Shown here in pieces: positions 15,009 through 24,667 of a DNA stretch of 33,341 nt (positions within the stretch are counted from its first letter, which is position 1; each line of letters starts with the position of its first letter). This DNA comes from Oscillospiraceae bacterium (lineage in GTDB: Bacteria; Bacillota; Clostridia; Oscillospirales; Oscillospiraceae). The position numbers were made by a program, and so were the translations under genes. The DNA lies in NCBI GenBank assembly GCA_017540565.1, contig JAFYAU010000021.1:1-33341 (forward strand), given 5' to 3'. The notes below the pieces were generated by a model that saw only the letters and a list, made by a program, of their open reading frames with translations, searched no databases and was not told the DNA's origin.

Positions 15009-15812
15009 ATGAAGAAGATCAACTTCAACGGTTTTTTGTGGATCGGCGGGATCCTCTCCGCTGTCATGTCCCTTCTGATCGTCGTCGGCTTTTTCTGGCG
15101 GCCCTATTCCACCACGGCCATGAACGCGGCGGACAAGTTCGCACGGCCCGGGCTGGCCCACCTGATGGGCTGTGACAACCTGGGGCGGGACATCTTCTCC
15201 CGCGTTTTGGAGGGAGCCGGAACGAGCTTCCTCATCGCCGTGTGCGTGGTGCTCATAGGCTTCGTGCTGGGCACCGTGATCGGCGCCCTGACAGGCTATT
15301 TCGGCGGCTGGCCGGACGAGGTGCTGATGCGCATCTGCGACGCCCTGACCGCTTTTCCGTCCATCCTGCTGGCCATCGTCGTGGTGGCGGTGGTGGGCGG
15401 CGGAAAATATACCATCACATGGGTCCTGGGCCTTCTGTTCGTGCCCAGTTTCGCCCGCATCGTGCGGGCGGAGTACGCCCGTGCGCGTGAGATGAACTAC
15501 GTCAAGTCCGCCCGGCTGATGGGGGCGGGTCCCTTCCGCATCATGTTCCGGCATATCCTGCCCAACGTGATCGCGGTCATGCTGCCCGCGCTGACCATCG
15601 GCTTCAACAACGCCATCCTGGCGGAAGCCAGCATGAGCTACGTGGGCATCGGCGTACAGCCGCCGGACGCCTCGTTGGGACGGATGCTGTCTGAGGCACA
15701 GACCTACCTGAAGGCGGCGCCCCATTACGTGCTGTTCGTCGCGCTCGCCATCGTCCTGCTGATCCTAGGGTTCTCCATGCTCAGCGAGGGCCTGCAGCAC
15801 CGGAACAGATAA
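15009..15812 (+). CDS. ABC importer permease, DppC/NikC type
   Basis: A 267-residue permease, the second of the pair. After a first membrane segment it has the family stretch HLMGCDNLGRDIFSRVLEG, then segments with GTVIGALTGYFGG. The EAA loop reads MNYVKSARLMGAGPFRIMFRHILPN, and the end has AEASMSYVGIGVQPPDASLG. The ATG at 15009 has GAGGGGG eight bases upstream, overlapping the stop of the previous gene; a GTG at 15000 is possible but lies on the ribosome site. Confidence 0.92.
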   Translation: MKKINFNGFLWIGGILSAVMSLLIVVGFFWRPYSTTAMNAADKFARPGLAHLMGCDNLGRDIFSRVLEGAGTSFLIAVCVVLIGFVLGTVIGALTGYFGGWPDEVLMRICDALTAFPSILLAIVVVAVVGGGKYTITWVLGLLFVPSFARIVRAEYARAREMNYVKSARLMGAGPFRIMFRHILPNVIAVMLPALTIGFNNAILAEASMSYVGIGVQPPDASLGRMLSEAQTYLKAAPHYVLFVALAIVLLILGFSMLSEGLQHRNR

Positions 15813-15824
15813 GGAGGGCGCACA

Positions 15825-16649
15825 ATGCTGGAAGTGAACGACCTTCATATCCATTTTCACGGCCGGGATCATGATTCCGTCCGGGGCGTCTCCTTTTTCA
15901 TCCGGAGCGGGGAGATCGTCGGCCTGGTGGGCGAGAGCGGCTGCGGAAAGACCATCACGTCCATGGCCATCTGCGGACTGCTGTCCCGGAAACTGGCCTC
16001 CTGCACGGGATCGGTGAAGCTGGACGGGCAGGAGATCCTGACCATGTCCCGCGCGGACATCCGGAAACTGCAGGGAAGCGCCATGTCCGTGGTGTTCCAG
16101 GAACCCATGTCCAGCATGGATCCCTGCATGCGTGTCGGACCGCAGATCGAGGAGGCGCTGACGCTGCACACGGAGCTGGGCGCCGCGGAGCGCCGGGAGA
16201 AGGCGCTGCAGGCGATGCACGACGCGGAACTGCCGGATCCTCCGGCGGTATACATGAAGTACCCCCACGAGATGTCCGGAGGCATGCTGCAGCGCGCCAT
16301 GATCGCTGCAGCCATCATCAACGAACCGGATCTGCTGATCTGCGACGAGCCGACCACTGCGCTTGACGTGACCATCCAGGCGCAGATCCTGAAGCTTCTG
16401 CAGAAGATCAACCGGGAGAAGGGGACCACGATCCTGTTCATCTCCCACAACATGAACGTCGTGAAGAAGCTGTGCAGCCGGGTGCTCGTCATGCGCAAGG
16501 GGGAGCTCGTGGAGCAGGGGACGGTGGACGAGATCTTCTACCATCCCAGAGAGGAGTACACGCAGAACCTGATCGCCGCTATCCCGACCAGGGACCGGAA
16601 GATCCGGGACATCCTGCAGGCGGAGAAGGAGAAGACCGATGACGGATAA
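15825..16649 (+). CDS. ABC importer ATPase, DppD/NikD type
   Basis: A 274-residue cytoplasmic ATPase. Walker A is GESGCGKT, the Q-loop [12 protein letters not shown], the signature MSGGMLQR (a slightly altered LSGGQ), Walker [13 protein letters not shown] and the switch His in FISHNMNV. The C-terminal oligopeptide-type tail ([17 protein letters not shown]) is present but short, so the protein is smaller than the classical DppD/OppD of about 330 residues and closer to NikD. AAGGAGG precedes the ATG. Its end overlaps the next ATPase gene by 11 bases. Confidence 0.93.
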   Translation: MLEVNDLHIHFHGRDHDSVRGVSFFIRSGEIVGLVGESGCGKTITSMAICGLLSRKLASCTGSVKLDGQEILTMSRADIRKLQGSAMSVVFQEPMSSMDPCMRVGPQIEEALTLHTELGAAERREKALQAMHDAELPDPPAVYMKYPHEMSGGMLQRAMIAAAIINEPDLLICDEPTTALDVTIQAQILKLLQKINREKGTTILFISHNMNVVKKLCSRVLVMRKGELVEQGTVDEIFYHPREEYTQNLIAAIPTRDRKIRDILQAEKEKTDDG

Positions 16650-17373
16650 ACCTATCCTGGAGGTCAGGCACGTCAGCAACTGGTACCGGTCCGGCGGCGC
16701 CTTTTCCCGGAAAAAGAAAAAACAGCTGCTGAGGGACGTCTCCTTCACCATGTACGAGGGCGAAGTCCTGGGCGTCGTGGGCGAGAGCGGCTCCGGGAAG
16801 ACGACCCTGGCCAAGGCGATCCTGGGTATGCTCGATGACGTCGAGGGGGAGATCATCCATTACTCCAAGCGTCCTCAGATGGTGTTCCAGGACCCCGCCA
16901 GTTCGCTCAATCCGGCCCGCACCGTGGGCTGGATCCTGGAGGAGCCGCTGATCGTCTACGGAAAATACGACCGCGCCGAGCGCATCCGCCGCGTGAAGCT
17001 GGTACTGGACCTGGTGGGGCTCGGAGAGGAGTATATGGACAGGAAGCCCTCCGATCTGTCCGGCGGCCAGCGGCAGCGCGTGTGCATCGCATCCGCTCTG
17101 ATCGTACGTCCCAGGCTCCTGATCGCCGACGAGGCGGTCTCCGCACTGGACGTGACCATCCAGGCGCAGATCCTGAAGCTGATGTATGAGCTGAAGGAGG
17201 AGTACGACCTCAGCTACCTGTTCATCACCCACGACCTGAACGTGGTCTACCAGCTGTGCGACCGGTGCATCGTGATGAAGAACGGTGAGATCGTGGAGCA
17301 GAACACCGTGGACGAACTGTTCCGAAACCCGCAGCAGGAGTATACCCGCCAGCTGCTGGAGGCGGCAGAGTGA
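16639..17373 (+). CDS. ABC importer ATPase, DppF/NikE type
   Basis: A 244-residue ATPase, partner of the previous one. It begins with a strand and a Lys-rich loop ([10 protein letters not shown]). Walker A is GESGSGKTT, the Q-loop [12 protein letters not shown], the signature LSGGQRQRV, Walker [13 protein letters not shown] (Ala where most have Pro), and the switch His in FITHDLNV. It ends with the short tail [17 protein letters not shown]. It has a canonical signature, unlike its partner. Last gene of the operon, closed by a hairpin at 17400. Confidence 0.93.
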   Translation: MTDKPILEVRHVSNWYRSGGAFSRKKKKQLLRDVSFTMYEGEVLGVVGESGSGKTTLAKAILGMLDDVEGEIIHYSKRPQMVFQDPASSLNPARTVGWILEEPLIVYGKYDRAERIRRVKLVLDLVGLGEEYMDRKPSDLSGGQRQRVCIASALIVRPRLLIADEAVSALDVTIQAQILKLMYELKEEYDLSYLFITHDLNVVYQLCDRCIVMKNGEIVEQNTVDELFRNPQQEYTRQLLEAAE

Positions 17374-17399
17374 CGGGACAATAATTATTTCTGTCAATC

Positions 17400-17436
17400 A
17401 AAAGCCCGGCCGGGAAAACAACCCCGCCGGGCTTTT
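17400..17436 (+). terminator. Terminator of the ABC importer operon
   Basis: AAAAGCCCGGC (17400-17410) pairs with GCCGGGCTTTT (17426-17436), 27 bases after the last gene, with the T-run inside the 3' arm. Confidence 0.88.
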
Positions 17437-17455
17437 GCCATCTGCCGGAGAACGA

Positions 17456-17490
17456 GAAGGCCGCCGGGAAGAATTCTCCCGGCGGCCTTC
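17456..17490 (-). terminator. Terminator of the subtilase gene
   Basis: A perfect 14-pair stem (17456-17469 with 17477-17490, loop AGAATTC) lies 32 bases after the subtilase stop. It forms the minus-strand half of a back-to-back terminator pair between convergent units. Confidence 0.8.
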
Positions 17491-17521
17491 TGTGTTTTCC
17501 GATGATCTTTCACGGCAAATG

Positions 17522-20500
17522 TCAGGTGCTGCTCTTCTGACGGTAGGCCATCGTGGCAGCGTAGTAGGCGTACAGGGACGCCATGCCGTCTTTCGCGGCT
17601 TTGGTAGAAGAACTGTTGTTCAGCACTGACCTCACGTACGACAGGGCGCAAACCTGTACCGTGAACTTACCGCCCGCTTCGCCAGTGATCGTTATCATAT
17701 CGCCCAACTGGTGCGCAGAGATCCCTTCGATCTGGATCATGTACCGTCCGTCGGATGTCTCCAGTGGTGTTACGGACGATGTGATGTCTTTCCCGCTTTT
17801 TTTATCAGGCATCGTCAGCTTGACGTTCTTCGGCGCGGAGCCGTCCTTCGTCGTCAGGTACACGTCCACCGTTGTCTCGGCATCCAGATGCAGCTTATAT
17901 GTTGCCTTTGTGATGCTCGTACCGTCGATCGTCTTCACGAATGCCTTCGGCGTGACCTTAGAGAGTATATCCGCATAGTCATACGAATCCGTGTAGAACG
18001 TGTTCATCGCTTTATAATCCGTACCGATTGCCCAGCCGTTCACTTCGGAGAGGTAGAGCTGCGCGTAGTGGCCGTAGTCCGCAATCGCGTGGATCAGGTC
18101 CATCGTCCGGGCGTCAAACTGATCCTGGTGTTCGTCCATGGCTTTGATGTATCTCTCCACGGAATAGTTCTTGTAGACGTTCCTGGTGCCGCCATAGATG
18201 AACTCGGCGTGGATGGTATCCGCCATCTGGATGGACTTAACGTAGGACAGGAAACCGTACCGGCCGTTGCTGTCGACGGTCGCTTGGCTGATTGGCATTT
18301 GGGCCCAGACGTTGCTGTTTCCAACGATGGAGCGCATATAACTGTCCGCATAGTCCACACCGTCGATCGGCGGAAGTTCCATATTGAATTTCACGGCGAT
18401 CTCACCGGACAGTACCAGCGCCTGGCTCCGGAAGACCGGCCGGCCGACCTGGATCGTCACGGGCTCCTCGGAGACACGGGTGTCCGTGTTGCGCTCTGTG
18501 ACGCCGATGGTCACCTGCTGCATCCTGTCCGGTTCCGTGAGTTCAAAGTATATCCTGGCGATTGGCTCTTCTGCTGGGATCTCCGCCACAGAAGCATAGG
18601 CAAAGGTTACGGTGCGGGCCGCCTCGTCCACGTGGGTGGAGTAAAACGCAGGGCTCTCCGAATTGAGATAACTGAGACCTTCGCTGTAAGAGACGGTCAT
18701 GAGGCCGTTTGTCACGGCTTCATCATCGGTGAGGATGACGATCGATCTGTCCTTGTTATCGGTCGCCTGGGAGGATCTGCCGACGGTTTCTGTTTCCTTC
18801 TCCTCCCTTGCAAAAGGCTGTTCCGAGACCCGTACGGAGGTCAGGCTGCCTGCGGGAGATCTTGCGGATTCTGCTGCGAGGCGGCTCATGACCTCGGCGG
18901 TCATCAGGTCCTCCCTGCGGATATTCAAAGGCTCAGCCGGCAGGGGACCGATCTCCTCCTCGTCACCAGCGGAGGCGGGAGCGACCCGCCCCTGGACGTA
19001 CAGGCCGGTGACCGGCCACACGCCGTCGCCGAAGCTTCCGGTGTCATAGAGGATCCCGTTCTCCGTGTCGATGGCGTACAGGGTGGAACCGTTGTCGGCA
19101 CAGTGGGACCAGTACAGCCAGGTCCCGTCATAGTACAGGTCCTGATACAGGAAACTGGTGGGAATGCCGGTATCCAGCACCAGAACGGGGTCGGAGAATT
19201 CGAACGGGAGATTCGTGCCGTCATAGTTCCAGTTGTAGCTGAGCGTCGTCTCCCAGATACGTCCATTCTCATCCAGAAGGAAGAAATCCCCGCCCTCCTG
19301 ACGCCTTTCTTTTGTGGCGACAGCGGCCAGATAGGCGTTGACGGAAGTCTGTGTCACATCCATGATGGCATAGGGGATCCCCATGTAATCCTCTTCCACA
19401 TCGTCCGTGGGATCGGGATCGTCGGCGATCACCCCTCCGGCGATGAGGTAGGGAAGGAAGGTGTAGACCGTCCCGATGTATTCCGGATAGTAGGAGGAGG
19501 CTGCGGCGAAGTCCGTAGCTCCGATGTAGTTCTCACCGAATTCCGACAGCTCATACATGTAGGGGTCAAAGGAGTAGAGCATCGTTGTGCCGGAGTTCGC
19601 GTCGAACGTACCGGCATACGTGCCGTGATTGGTCATCAGTGTAGTCTGGACCGGATAGGGAACGCCTTCCGTATGCTCTCGCTGCCATGCGGACGGATCC
19701 GTCGTATTAAAGGAGGAGAAGAAGACCTCTCCCTCTTCGTCCCAGACGATGCCGTACAGTGTCTTGTTGATCGAAACGACGTTGACTGTGCAGGTCGCCG
19801 ACTTTGTCCGGTCGGCGACGGCCGTGGCGGTGATCACGGCTCTGCCGGCGGCGACGGCCGTGACATGGCCGTTTTCATCGACAGTGGCGACGGACCGGTT
19901 GGAAGAAGCCCAGGTGACGCTCCGGTCTTCCACGGTCACGGGGGTGACCGAGACGGACAGATCCGCCTCGCTTCCCGTGTACAGGTTCAGTGTGCCGGGG
20001 ACGACGGCGATCGTGTCGATAGCGAGAGGATCCGCCGCCTCCCTGTCGTTGACCCGGAAGGCTTTTGCGGTCTCATTGCCGGCGTAGTCGGCGGCGAAGA
20101 CCGCAACATAGCCCTCCGCGTTTTCAACGGCATAGGCGAGGTCGAAAACGCCGGAGAACGTCGCGTCATGCGGCACCGCCGACCGGTATTCGGTCTTGCC
20201 GTCCAGTGACAGGACGGCAAGGTAGGCCAACGCCTGGTTGTCGCCGGCGGTGACCAGGAGGTTGGTCCCGTCTAGTTCGATGATCCCGATCACCGGAGCC
20301 GTATCGTCAACGGTGAAGTCATAGCCGACGAAGGCGCCGCGGCCAAGCACGTTCCCCTTCAGCAGGGAGTTGAACTCCTCGTCGGAAAGGACGCCTGCGT
20401 TTTCGGCGGTCATATCTCCGCTGTGGGCCAGCATCGCGTAGTATTCGGGAACGGCGTAGTAGCCGATGCGGAACGTGTCGCCTTCCTGCAGGCCGTAGGA

Positions 20501-23500
20501 CGCGGCAGTTCTGTTGATCGCGTGGACTTTCGTCCCGGTGTTCTCCCAGTATCCGGCGTTGACGTCGTAATACAGGCCGTCCACATTCTGTCTGCAGGCG
20601 GAGAGATCCAGAACCTCCGTCACGTCACCACCGATCCCATCCGTGCGGGAGACCGCAAAGCCGGTGGTGCCTGCGGAGCGGATCAGGTTGTAATACAGGT
20701 TCACGAAGGGATCCCGGCTGTTGACGGCCAGTACGTCCGAGGGAAAACCATCCCGTTCAACTGTATACGGATTGCCCATGAAATAGGCGAGCTGGGACCC
20801 GTATTTCAGGATCAGGTAGTTCGTCTCTCCGTTCCCGGAATAGTTTTTCTGGGAGTAGAGCGTATCGTACTGACGATCCGTGTAGGACGTATTGTCAAAC
20901 ATGGAGGGATCGGTCCAGCTCCCGTAGAAGCCCAGGATGGGGATGCTGTGCACGTCCCCGACGGCCGCGCCTTCGGCGGATGCAGTTGTGCACTCCACGT
21001 AAGTGTAGCCTTCCACGTAGGTACCGTTGGGATAGTTGTCATCCAGGTATTCCCGGGCTTTACCGTTGATGGCGATCTTCACCGTGACGTCTCTGGCGGA
21101 TCCAGCCTTCACGGTCAGGGAGCCTGCGGCCGCCTCGCCGTACTGCAGGAGCAGACTGGCGTCGTGGGTGGACAGCAGGCCGTCCCCGTCCATCTCGCCG
21201 GCGGTGAGGTCGAAACCGGAGCCGCTGTCCTCGCCGGACAGGACGTCCAGCACGGCCTGCGCGTCATCTTCATTCGTCACGCCGTCCCGGTTTACGTCAT
21301 GGGGCTCTTTCAGTTCCTGGACGAAGGAATACGTCGTCCTGACGTCCAGATCCTTGGTGCTGCGGTCCATGAAGATGAAGTCATAGACGCCCTCATACAT
21401 GGACTGCGTGAACAGGTCCGTACGCAGATTGAAAGTCAGATCCCTGCCTGACAGGTTGTAGACAGTGAAGGAGTAGCTGAACACGCCGGTGCGGTCCGGG
21501 TCGTCGCCCAGCTCGGCCTTGACCTTGCCGTCAGCGGCCGCTCTGGTGGCGGTCGTCAGGCCGGCGTCCTTCATCATGATGACGGAGGAGGCGTTGACGG
21601 CCCTGGAGACGTCGGCCAGGCCTGCGCCCTGCTGCAGGATGGAATAGTAGTATCCGTCAGCGTCGACCATCGGGGTGGCGGTGCTCATGAGGAGGGACTG
21701 AATGACGGCCCTGCGGGAATAGTTCGCCAGGCCGGGGTTCAGCGCCTCATAGTCGGCTTCCTTCAGGTACTGGGCCGTCAGCGCGGCCAGGCCGGCGATG
21801 TGCGGCGCGGCCACGGAGGTGCCGGACAGCAGTTCGTACTGATCCGCCCCGCCCTGTGCAGCGCCTGCCGGACTGTAACTGGTGCCGAAGACGGAGTAGA
21901 TGTCTCCGCCGGGCGCGGTGATCTCGGGCTTCATCAGCAGGGAACCGGGGACGCCCCAGGAACTGAAGTCGGAGATGTTCGCCTCTGAGCGGTCAGCAGT
22001 GCCCCCGTGAGTGATCGCCGTCGTGACTTTTACGGTGCCGGTGTAATAGGTCAGGCCATAGGAGACGGTGCATGCTGATGCCGCTTTCAGTGCTTCCGCA
22101 TCGGCAAGGGACATGCCCGCCAGGGGGAACGTCCCGGTGAAATCGTCCAGAGCCATGTTCAGGGAGCCACGCTCGTTGTTCGCGATGATGAGCGCTGCCG
22201 GAGAAAAAGAGATGGCATTGTTGCCTTTATCCGAAAAATTGTAGATGCCGCGGTTCACGATGACGACTTTCCCCGCCAGACTCACTTCCTCGTTCACGAC
22301 ATAGTAATCCTGCCATGTGCCGCTGGCATCGATATAGACGAAGTCATAAGTGCCTGAGAGATCCGCGAAAGAACCGCCACTGGAGGGGGAGTCGGAGATG
22401 AACACGTTCTGTTTCCCGTTGAAGACCAGCGGGGCGCCGGTTTTTCCGGTGTTGTCGGCGGAGGCGACACACAGGCTGTTTATGTATGTGCCTGGGCTTC
22501 CGCCGGTGTGTGTGGAGACATCGTCGATATACGGATCATTGACGTAAGTCAGCTCGCTGTAGGACAGGAAAGAGCCGGAGTTGCCGGCGGAAACGGAAGC
22601 CACGGTACCTGCGTTCGCGGTACCGTCGGACAGGCTGTTGAGGACGCCCTGGTACGCGTTGTCATAGGTGAAGCCGGGAGCGGCCCCGCCCAGGGAGAGG
22701 TTCACGGCGTCTGCGTCCAAGGCGACAGCGTCTTCAATCGCGGCGATGTAATCCGAATCGTAGGCGCCGCCTCCCGCGCCGAAGACCTTCATGATCAGCA
22801 GCTGGGCGTCGGGCGCCATGCCTACCGCATGGACTGCCTGGGATGCGTCCACGAAGGAACTCCCCTTCTTCACGTAGCGGTTGGCCGCAGCGATGCCGGC
22901 AACGTGCGAGCCATGCTCGCCTTGGCGGTCACTGAGGTGGTTCACGGTCATGTTGCCGTCGACATAGTTGTAGGCGTACGGGATCTTAGAGGTGAGATAA
23001 GTGCCGGCTCCGTTCAGACCGGCGGGGATGTCCGAAGCATCCATGAGGTCGACAGACCGGCCAGATTGCCGCTCATACGCTGCGATTGCATAGTCAAAGG
23101 CGTCGGCGTCGAAGGAAATGTGCGCCGTGTCGATACCGGTGTCGATGACGGCAATCCGAGTGCCCGCCCCGGTATAGCCATCGGCCCACGCTTCGGAGGC
23201 ACCCACCATACCGGTGCTCGTGTTGGCCGTGTCGGGCTGCGCGCCGCTCTCAGTCACCGGAACGGTGTACATATTCTCGCGTTGCACGGCGATGACGCCG
23301 TCCATGCGCTCGATGACCGGGATATCCTTCCCGTACACCCAGGTGGAGAAAGCGTTCGTCAGAAGGGTAAGGTTCCAGGCAACGTCAAGGGAATACCCGA
23401 CCTTGCTCTCGATGGAGGCCTGGACGCTCTTCTGCCTGTTCAGCAGGGACGTGCGGTAGCTGACCGCGGACTGGTTCCTGCCGATGCCCTGTGCAGCGTA

Positions 23501-23785
23501 GCCCGCGTCGATCGCAGACGGTTCCGACAGGAAGATCGAGACACGGACGAGCTCTTTCAGGGAGGTGTCGGGCGTCACGCCGGACAGGTCCGGCGGCGTC
23601 TCATCTCCGCTGAGCTCGCCGAGCTTGTGTACGCCCAGCGCGGCGGGATCGAGATCCTGTGTCGAGGGATCGTCTTCCGCCGGCCCGCCGGCTCCGTCAG
23701 CCGGAGCGGCCATGCCGGGCACGCCTGTCAGGAGCAGACAGAGGCAGAGAAGGAGCGCAAGGACGCGGTTCATCTTTTTTGACAT
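17522..23785 (-). CDS. Very large secreted subtilisin-like serine protease
   Basis: A 2087-residue exported S8 protease. A signal peptide (about 1-26, LALLLCLCLLLTGVPGMA) is followed by an I9-type inhibitor region (about 75-175) and the catalytic domain with Asp215 (AVIDTGID), His291 (EHGSHVAG), oxyanion Asn402 (SAGNSG) and Ser657 (SGTSVAAPH). A PA-type insert lies at about 450-590. Beyond the catalytic domain are a Fn3-like part, a dockerin-like pair of calcium loops (DVNRDGVTNEDDA at 830, MDGDGLLSTHDA at 865), an Ig-like Big2 domain (about 1258-1340) and long unassigned regions. No LPXTG anchor is seen. AGGAGG lies seven bases before ATG 23785. It follows ecfT by 54 bases, so it may share that transcript. 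Released peptides could feed the neighbouring importer (inference). Confidence 0.93.
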   Translation of the reverse strand: MSKKMNRVLALLLCLCLLLTGVPGMAAPADGAGGPAEDDPSTQDLDPAALGVHKLGELSGDETPPDLSGVTPDTSLKELVRVSIFLSEPSAIDAGYAAQGIGRNQSAVSYRTSLLNRQKSVQASIESKVGYSLDVAWNLTLLTNAFSTWVYGKDIPVIERMDGVIAVQRENMYTVPVTESGAQPDTANTSTGMVGASEAWADGYTGAGTRIAVIDTGIDTAHISFDADAFDYAIAAYERQSGRSVDLMDASDIPAGLNGAGTYLTSKIPYAYNYVDGNMTVNHLSDRQGEHGSHVAGIAAANRYVKKGSSFVDASQAVHAVGMAPDAQLLIMKVFGAGGGAYDSDYIAAIEDAVALDADAVNLSLGGAAPGFTYDNAYQGVLNSLSDGTANAGTVASVSAGNSGSFLSYSELTYVNDPYIDDVSTHTGGSPGTYINSLCVASADNTGKTGAPLVFNGKQNVFISDSPSSGGSFADLSGTYDFVYIDASGTWQDYYVVNEEVSLAGKVVIVNRGIYNFSDKGNNAISFSPAALIIANNERGSLNMALDDFTGTFPLAGMSLADAEALKAASACTVSYGLTYYTGTVKVTTAITHGGTADRSEANISDFSSWGVPGSLLMKPEITAPGGDIYSVFGTSYSPAGAAQGGADQYELLSGTSVAAPHIAGLAALTAQYLKEADYEALNPGLANYSRRAVIQSLLMSTATPMVDADGYYYSILQQGAGLADVSRAVNASSVIMMKDAGLTTATRAAADGKVKAELGDDPDRTGVFSYSFTVYNLSGRDLTFNLRTDLFTQSMYEGVYDFIFMDRSTKDLDVRTTYSFVQELKEPHDVNRDGVTNEDDAQAVLDVLSGEDSGSGFDLTAGEMDGDGLLSTHDASLLLQYGEAAAGSLTVKAGSARDVTVKIAINGKAREYLDDNYPNGTYVEGYTYVECTTASAEGAAVGDVHSIPILGFYGSWTDPSMFDNTSYTDRQYDTLYSQKNYSGNGETNYLILKYGSQLAYFMGNPYTVERDGFPSDVLAVNSRDPFVNLYYNLIRSAGTTGFAVSRTDGIGGDVTEVLDLSACRQNVDGLYYDVNAGYWENTGTKVHAINRTAASYGLQEGDTFRIGYYAVPEYYAMLAHSGDMTAENAGVLSDEEFNSLLKGNVLGRGAFVGYDFTVDDTAPVIGIIELDGTNLLVTAGDNQALAYLAVLSLDGKTEYRSAVPHDATFSGVFDLAYAVENAEGYVAVFAADYAGNETAKAFRVNDREAADPLAIDTIAVVPGTLNLYTGSEADLSVSVTPVTVEDRSVTWASSNRSVATVDENGHVTAVAAGRAVITATAVADRTKSATCTVNVVSINKTLYGIVWDEEGEVFFSSFNTTDPSAWQREHTEGVPYPVQTTLMTNHGTYAGTFDANSGTTMLYSFDPYMYELSEFGENYIGATDFAAASSYYPEYIGTVYTFLPYLIAGGVIADDPDPTDDVEEDYMGIPYAIMDVTQTSVNAYLAAVATKERRQEGGDFFLLDENGRIWETTLSYNWNYDGTNLPFEFSDPVLVLDTGIPTSFLYQDLYYDGTWLYWSHCADNGSTLYAIDTENGILYDTGSFGDGVWPVTGLYVQGRVAPASAGDEEEIGPLPAEPLNIRREDLMTAEVMSRLAAESARSPAGSLTSVRVSEQPFAREEKETETVGRSSQATDNKDRSIVILTDDEAVTNGLMTVSYSEGLSYLNSESPAFYSTHVDEAARTVTFAYASVAEIPAEEPIARIYFELTEPDRMQQVTIGVTERNTDTRVSEEPVTIQVGRPVFRSQALVLSGEIAVKFNMELPPIDGVDYADSYMRSIVGNSNVWAQMPISQATVDSNGRYGFLSYVKSIQMADTIHAEFIYGGTRNVYKNYSVERYIKAMDEHQDQFDARTMDLIHAIADYGHYAQLYLSEVNGWAIGTDYKAMNTFYTDSYDYADILSKVTPKAFVKTIDGTSITKATYKLHLDAETTVDVYLTTKDGSAPKNVKLTMPDKKSGKDITSSVTPLETSDGRYMIQIEGISAHQLGDMITITGEAGGKFTVQVCALSYVRSVLNNSSSTKAAKDGMASLYAYYAATMAYRQKSST

Positions 23786-23839
23786 CGTTTTTCCTCCTGT
23801 TCGAACGGGTCTTTCAGAGATTTGTTGTTTCTGTGACAG

Positions 23840-24667
23840 TCATGTGAAGGGGTTCCAGAAGCGGCTGCCGTTGATCACGTTCAGCGCGATGGCGGCGGCC
23901 AGAAGTACGGCGCAGAGGATGATGGCGGCAAAATCCGCCTTCCGAAAGGGACGCGCCATGTACCAGGTGCGCTTTTTGTTCTTGCCGAAGCCGCGCAGCT
24001 CCATCGCGTTGGAGATCGTGTCGATCCTGTCCATGCTGGACAGGATCAGCGGTATCAGGATGGCGCTGGCGCTCTTCAGCCGCCTGATCAGGTTCTGCTT
24101 CCGGCTCATCTCGATCCCTCTGGCCTGCTGGGCCTGGGAGATCTCATGGTATTCCTTCTGTATGTCCGGAATGTACCGCAGCGCCAGGGCTACGGAGTAG
24201 GCGATGGTGTACTTCACGCCGATGCGGTTCAGGCTGGCGGCAAATTCGCTGGGGTTGGTCGTGCACACGAACAGGATCACGGCAGGGATGGTAGCCAGAT
24301 ATTTCAGCACCAGGTTCAGATGGTAGAAGAGCTGCTCCGCGGTGACGGTATAGCGCTCGGTGATGCGGAACAGCACATGGCAGGTCCCGTACAGGGAGAC
24401 CCCGTGCTGCGGAGAGAAGAGGAAGATCAGGACGTTGTTCAGAACCATGAACGTGGTCATAAGGATGAGAAGGAACCTGACGTCGCTGATCCGTATCTTC
24501 GAGACCCGGAACAGGACCAGACTGAGGACGGCCATGACGACGAGCAGGCGGGTGTCGTACGTGCTCATGGCAGCAAAGGTCCACAGCAGCAGGCAGACCA
24601 GCTTGGTGGCTCCGGTGAGACGGTGGATGGGGGAGGAGCGGTCGACGTAGTTGAAGATATTCGTCAC
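23840..24667 (-). CDS. ecfT: Energy-coupling factor transporter membrane protein EcfT
   Basis: A 275-residue membrane protein with about five or six segments that couples the ECF ATPases to S-components. The two Ala-Arg-Gly-type coupling motifs are visible: QAQQARGIEMSR and NAMELRGFG. The N-terminus (DRSSPIHRLTGATKLVCLLLW) is typical for the family. It overlaps the ATPase gene by four bases (ATGA), a sign of coupling. Vitamins or metal ions are the usual substrates; the S-component decides which. Confidence 0.92.
   Translation of the reverse strand: MTNIFNYVDRSSPIHRLTGATKLVCLLLWTFAAMSTYDTRLLVVMAVLSLVLFRVSKIRISDVRFLLILMTTFMVLNNVLIFLFSPQHGVSLYGTCHVLFRITERYTVTAEQLFYHLNLVLKYLATIPAVILFVCTTNPSEFAASLNRIGVKYTIAYSVALALRYIPDIQKEYHEISQAQQARGIEMSRKQNLIRRLKSASAILIPLILSSMDRIDTISNAMELRGFGKNKKRTWYMARPFRKADFAAIILCAVLLAAAIALNVINGSRFWNPFT

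Noticed and set aside
17711..20209. Long plus-strand frame (832 codons) inside the subtilase region
   Set aside because: It is antisense to a protein with full catalytic motifs, is rich in Arg/Gly/Val with no domain pattern, and arises because GC-rich codons give few stops on the other strand.
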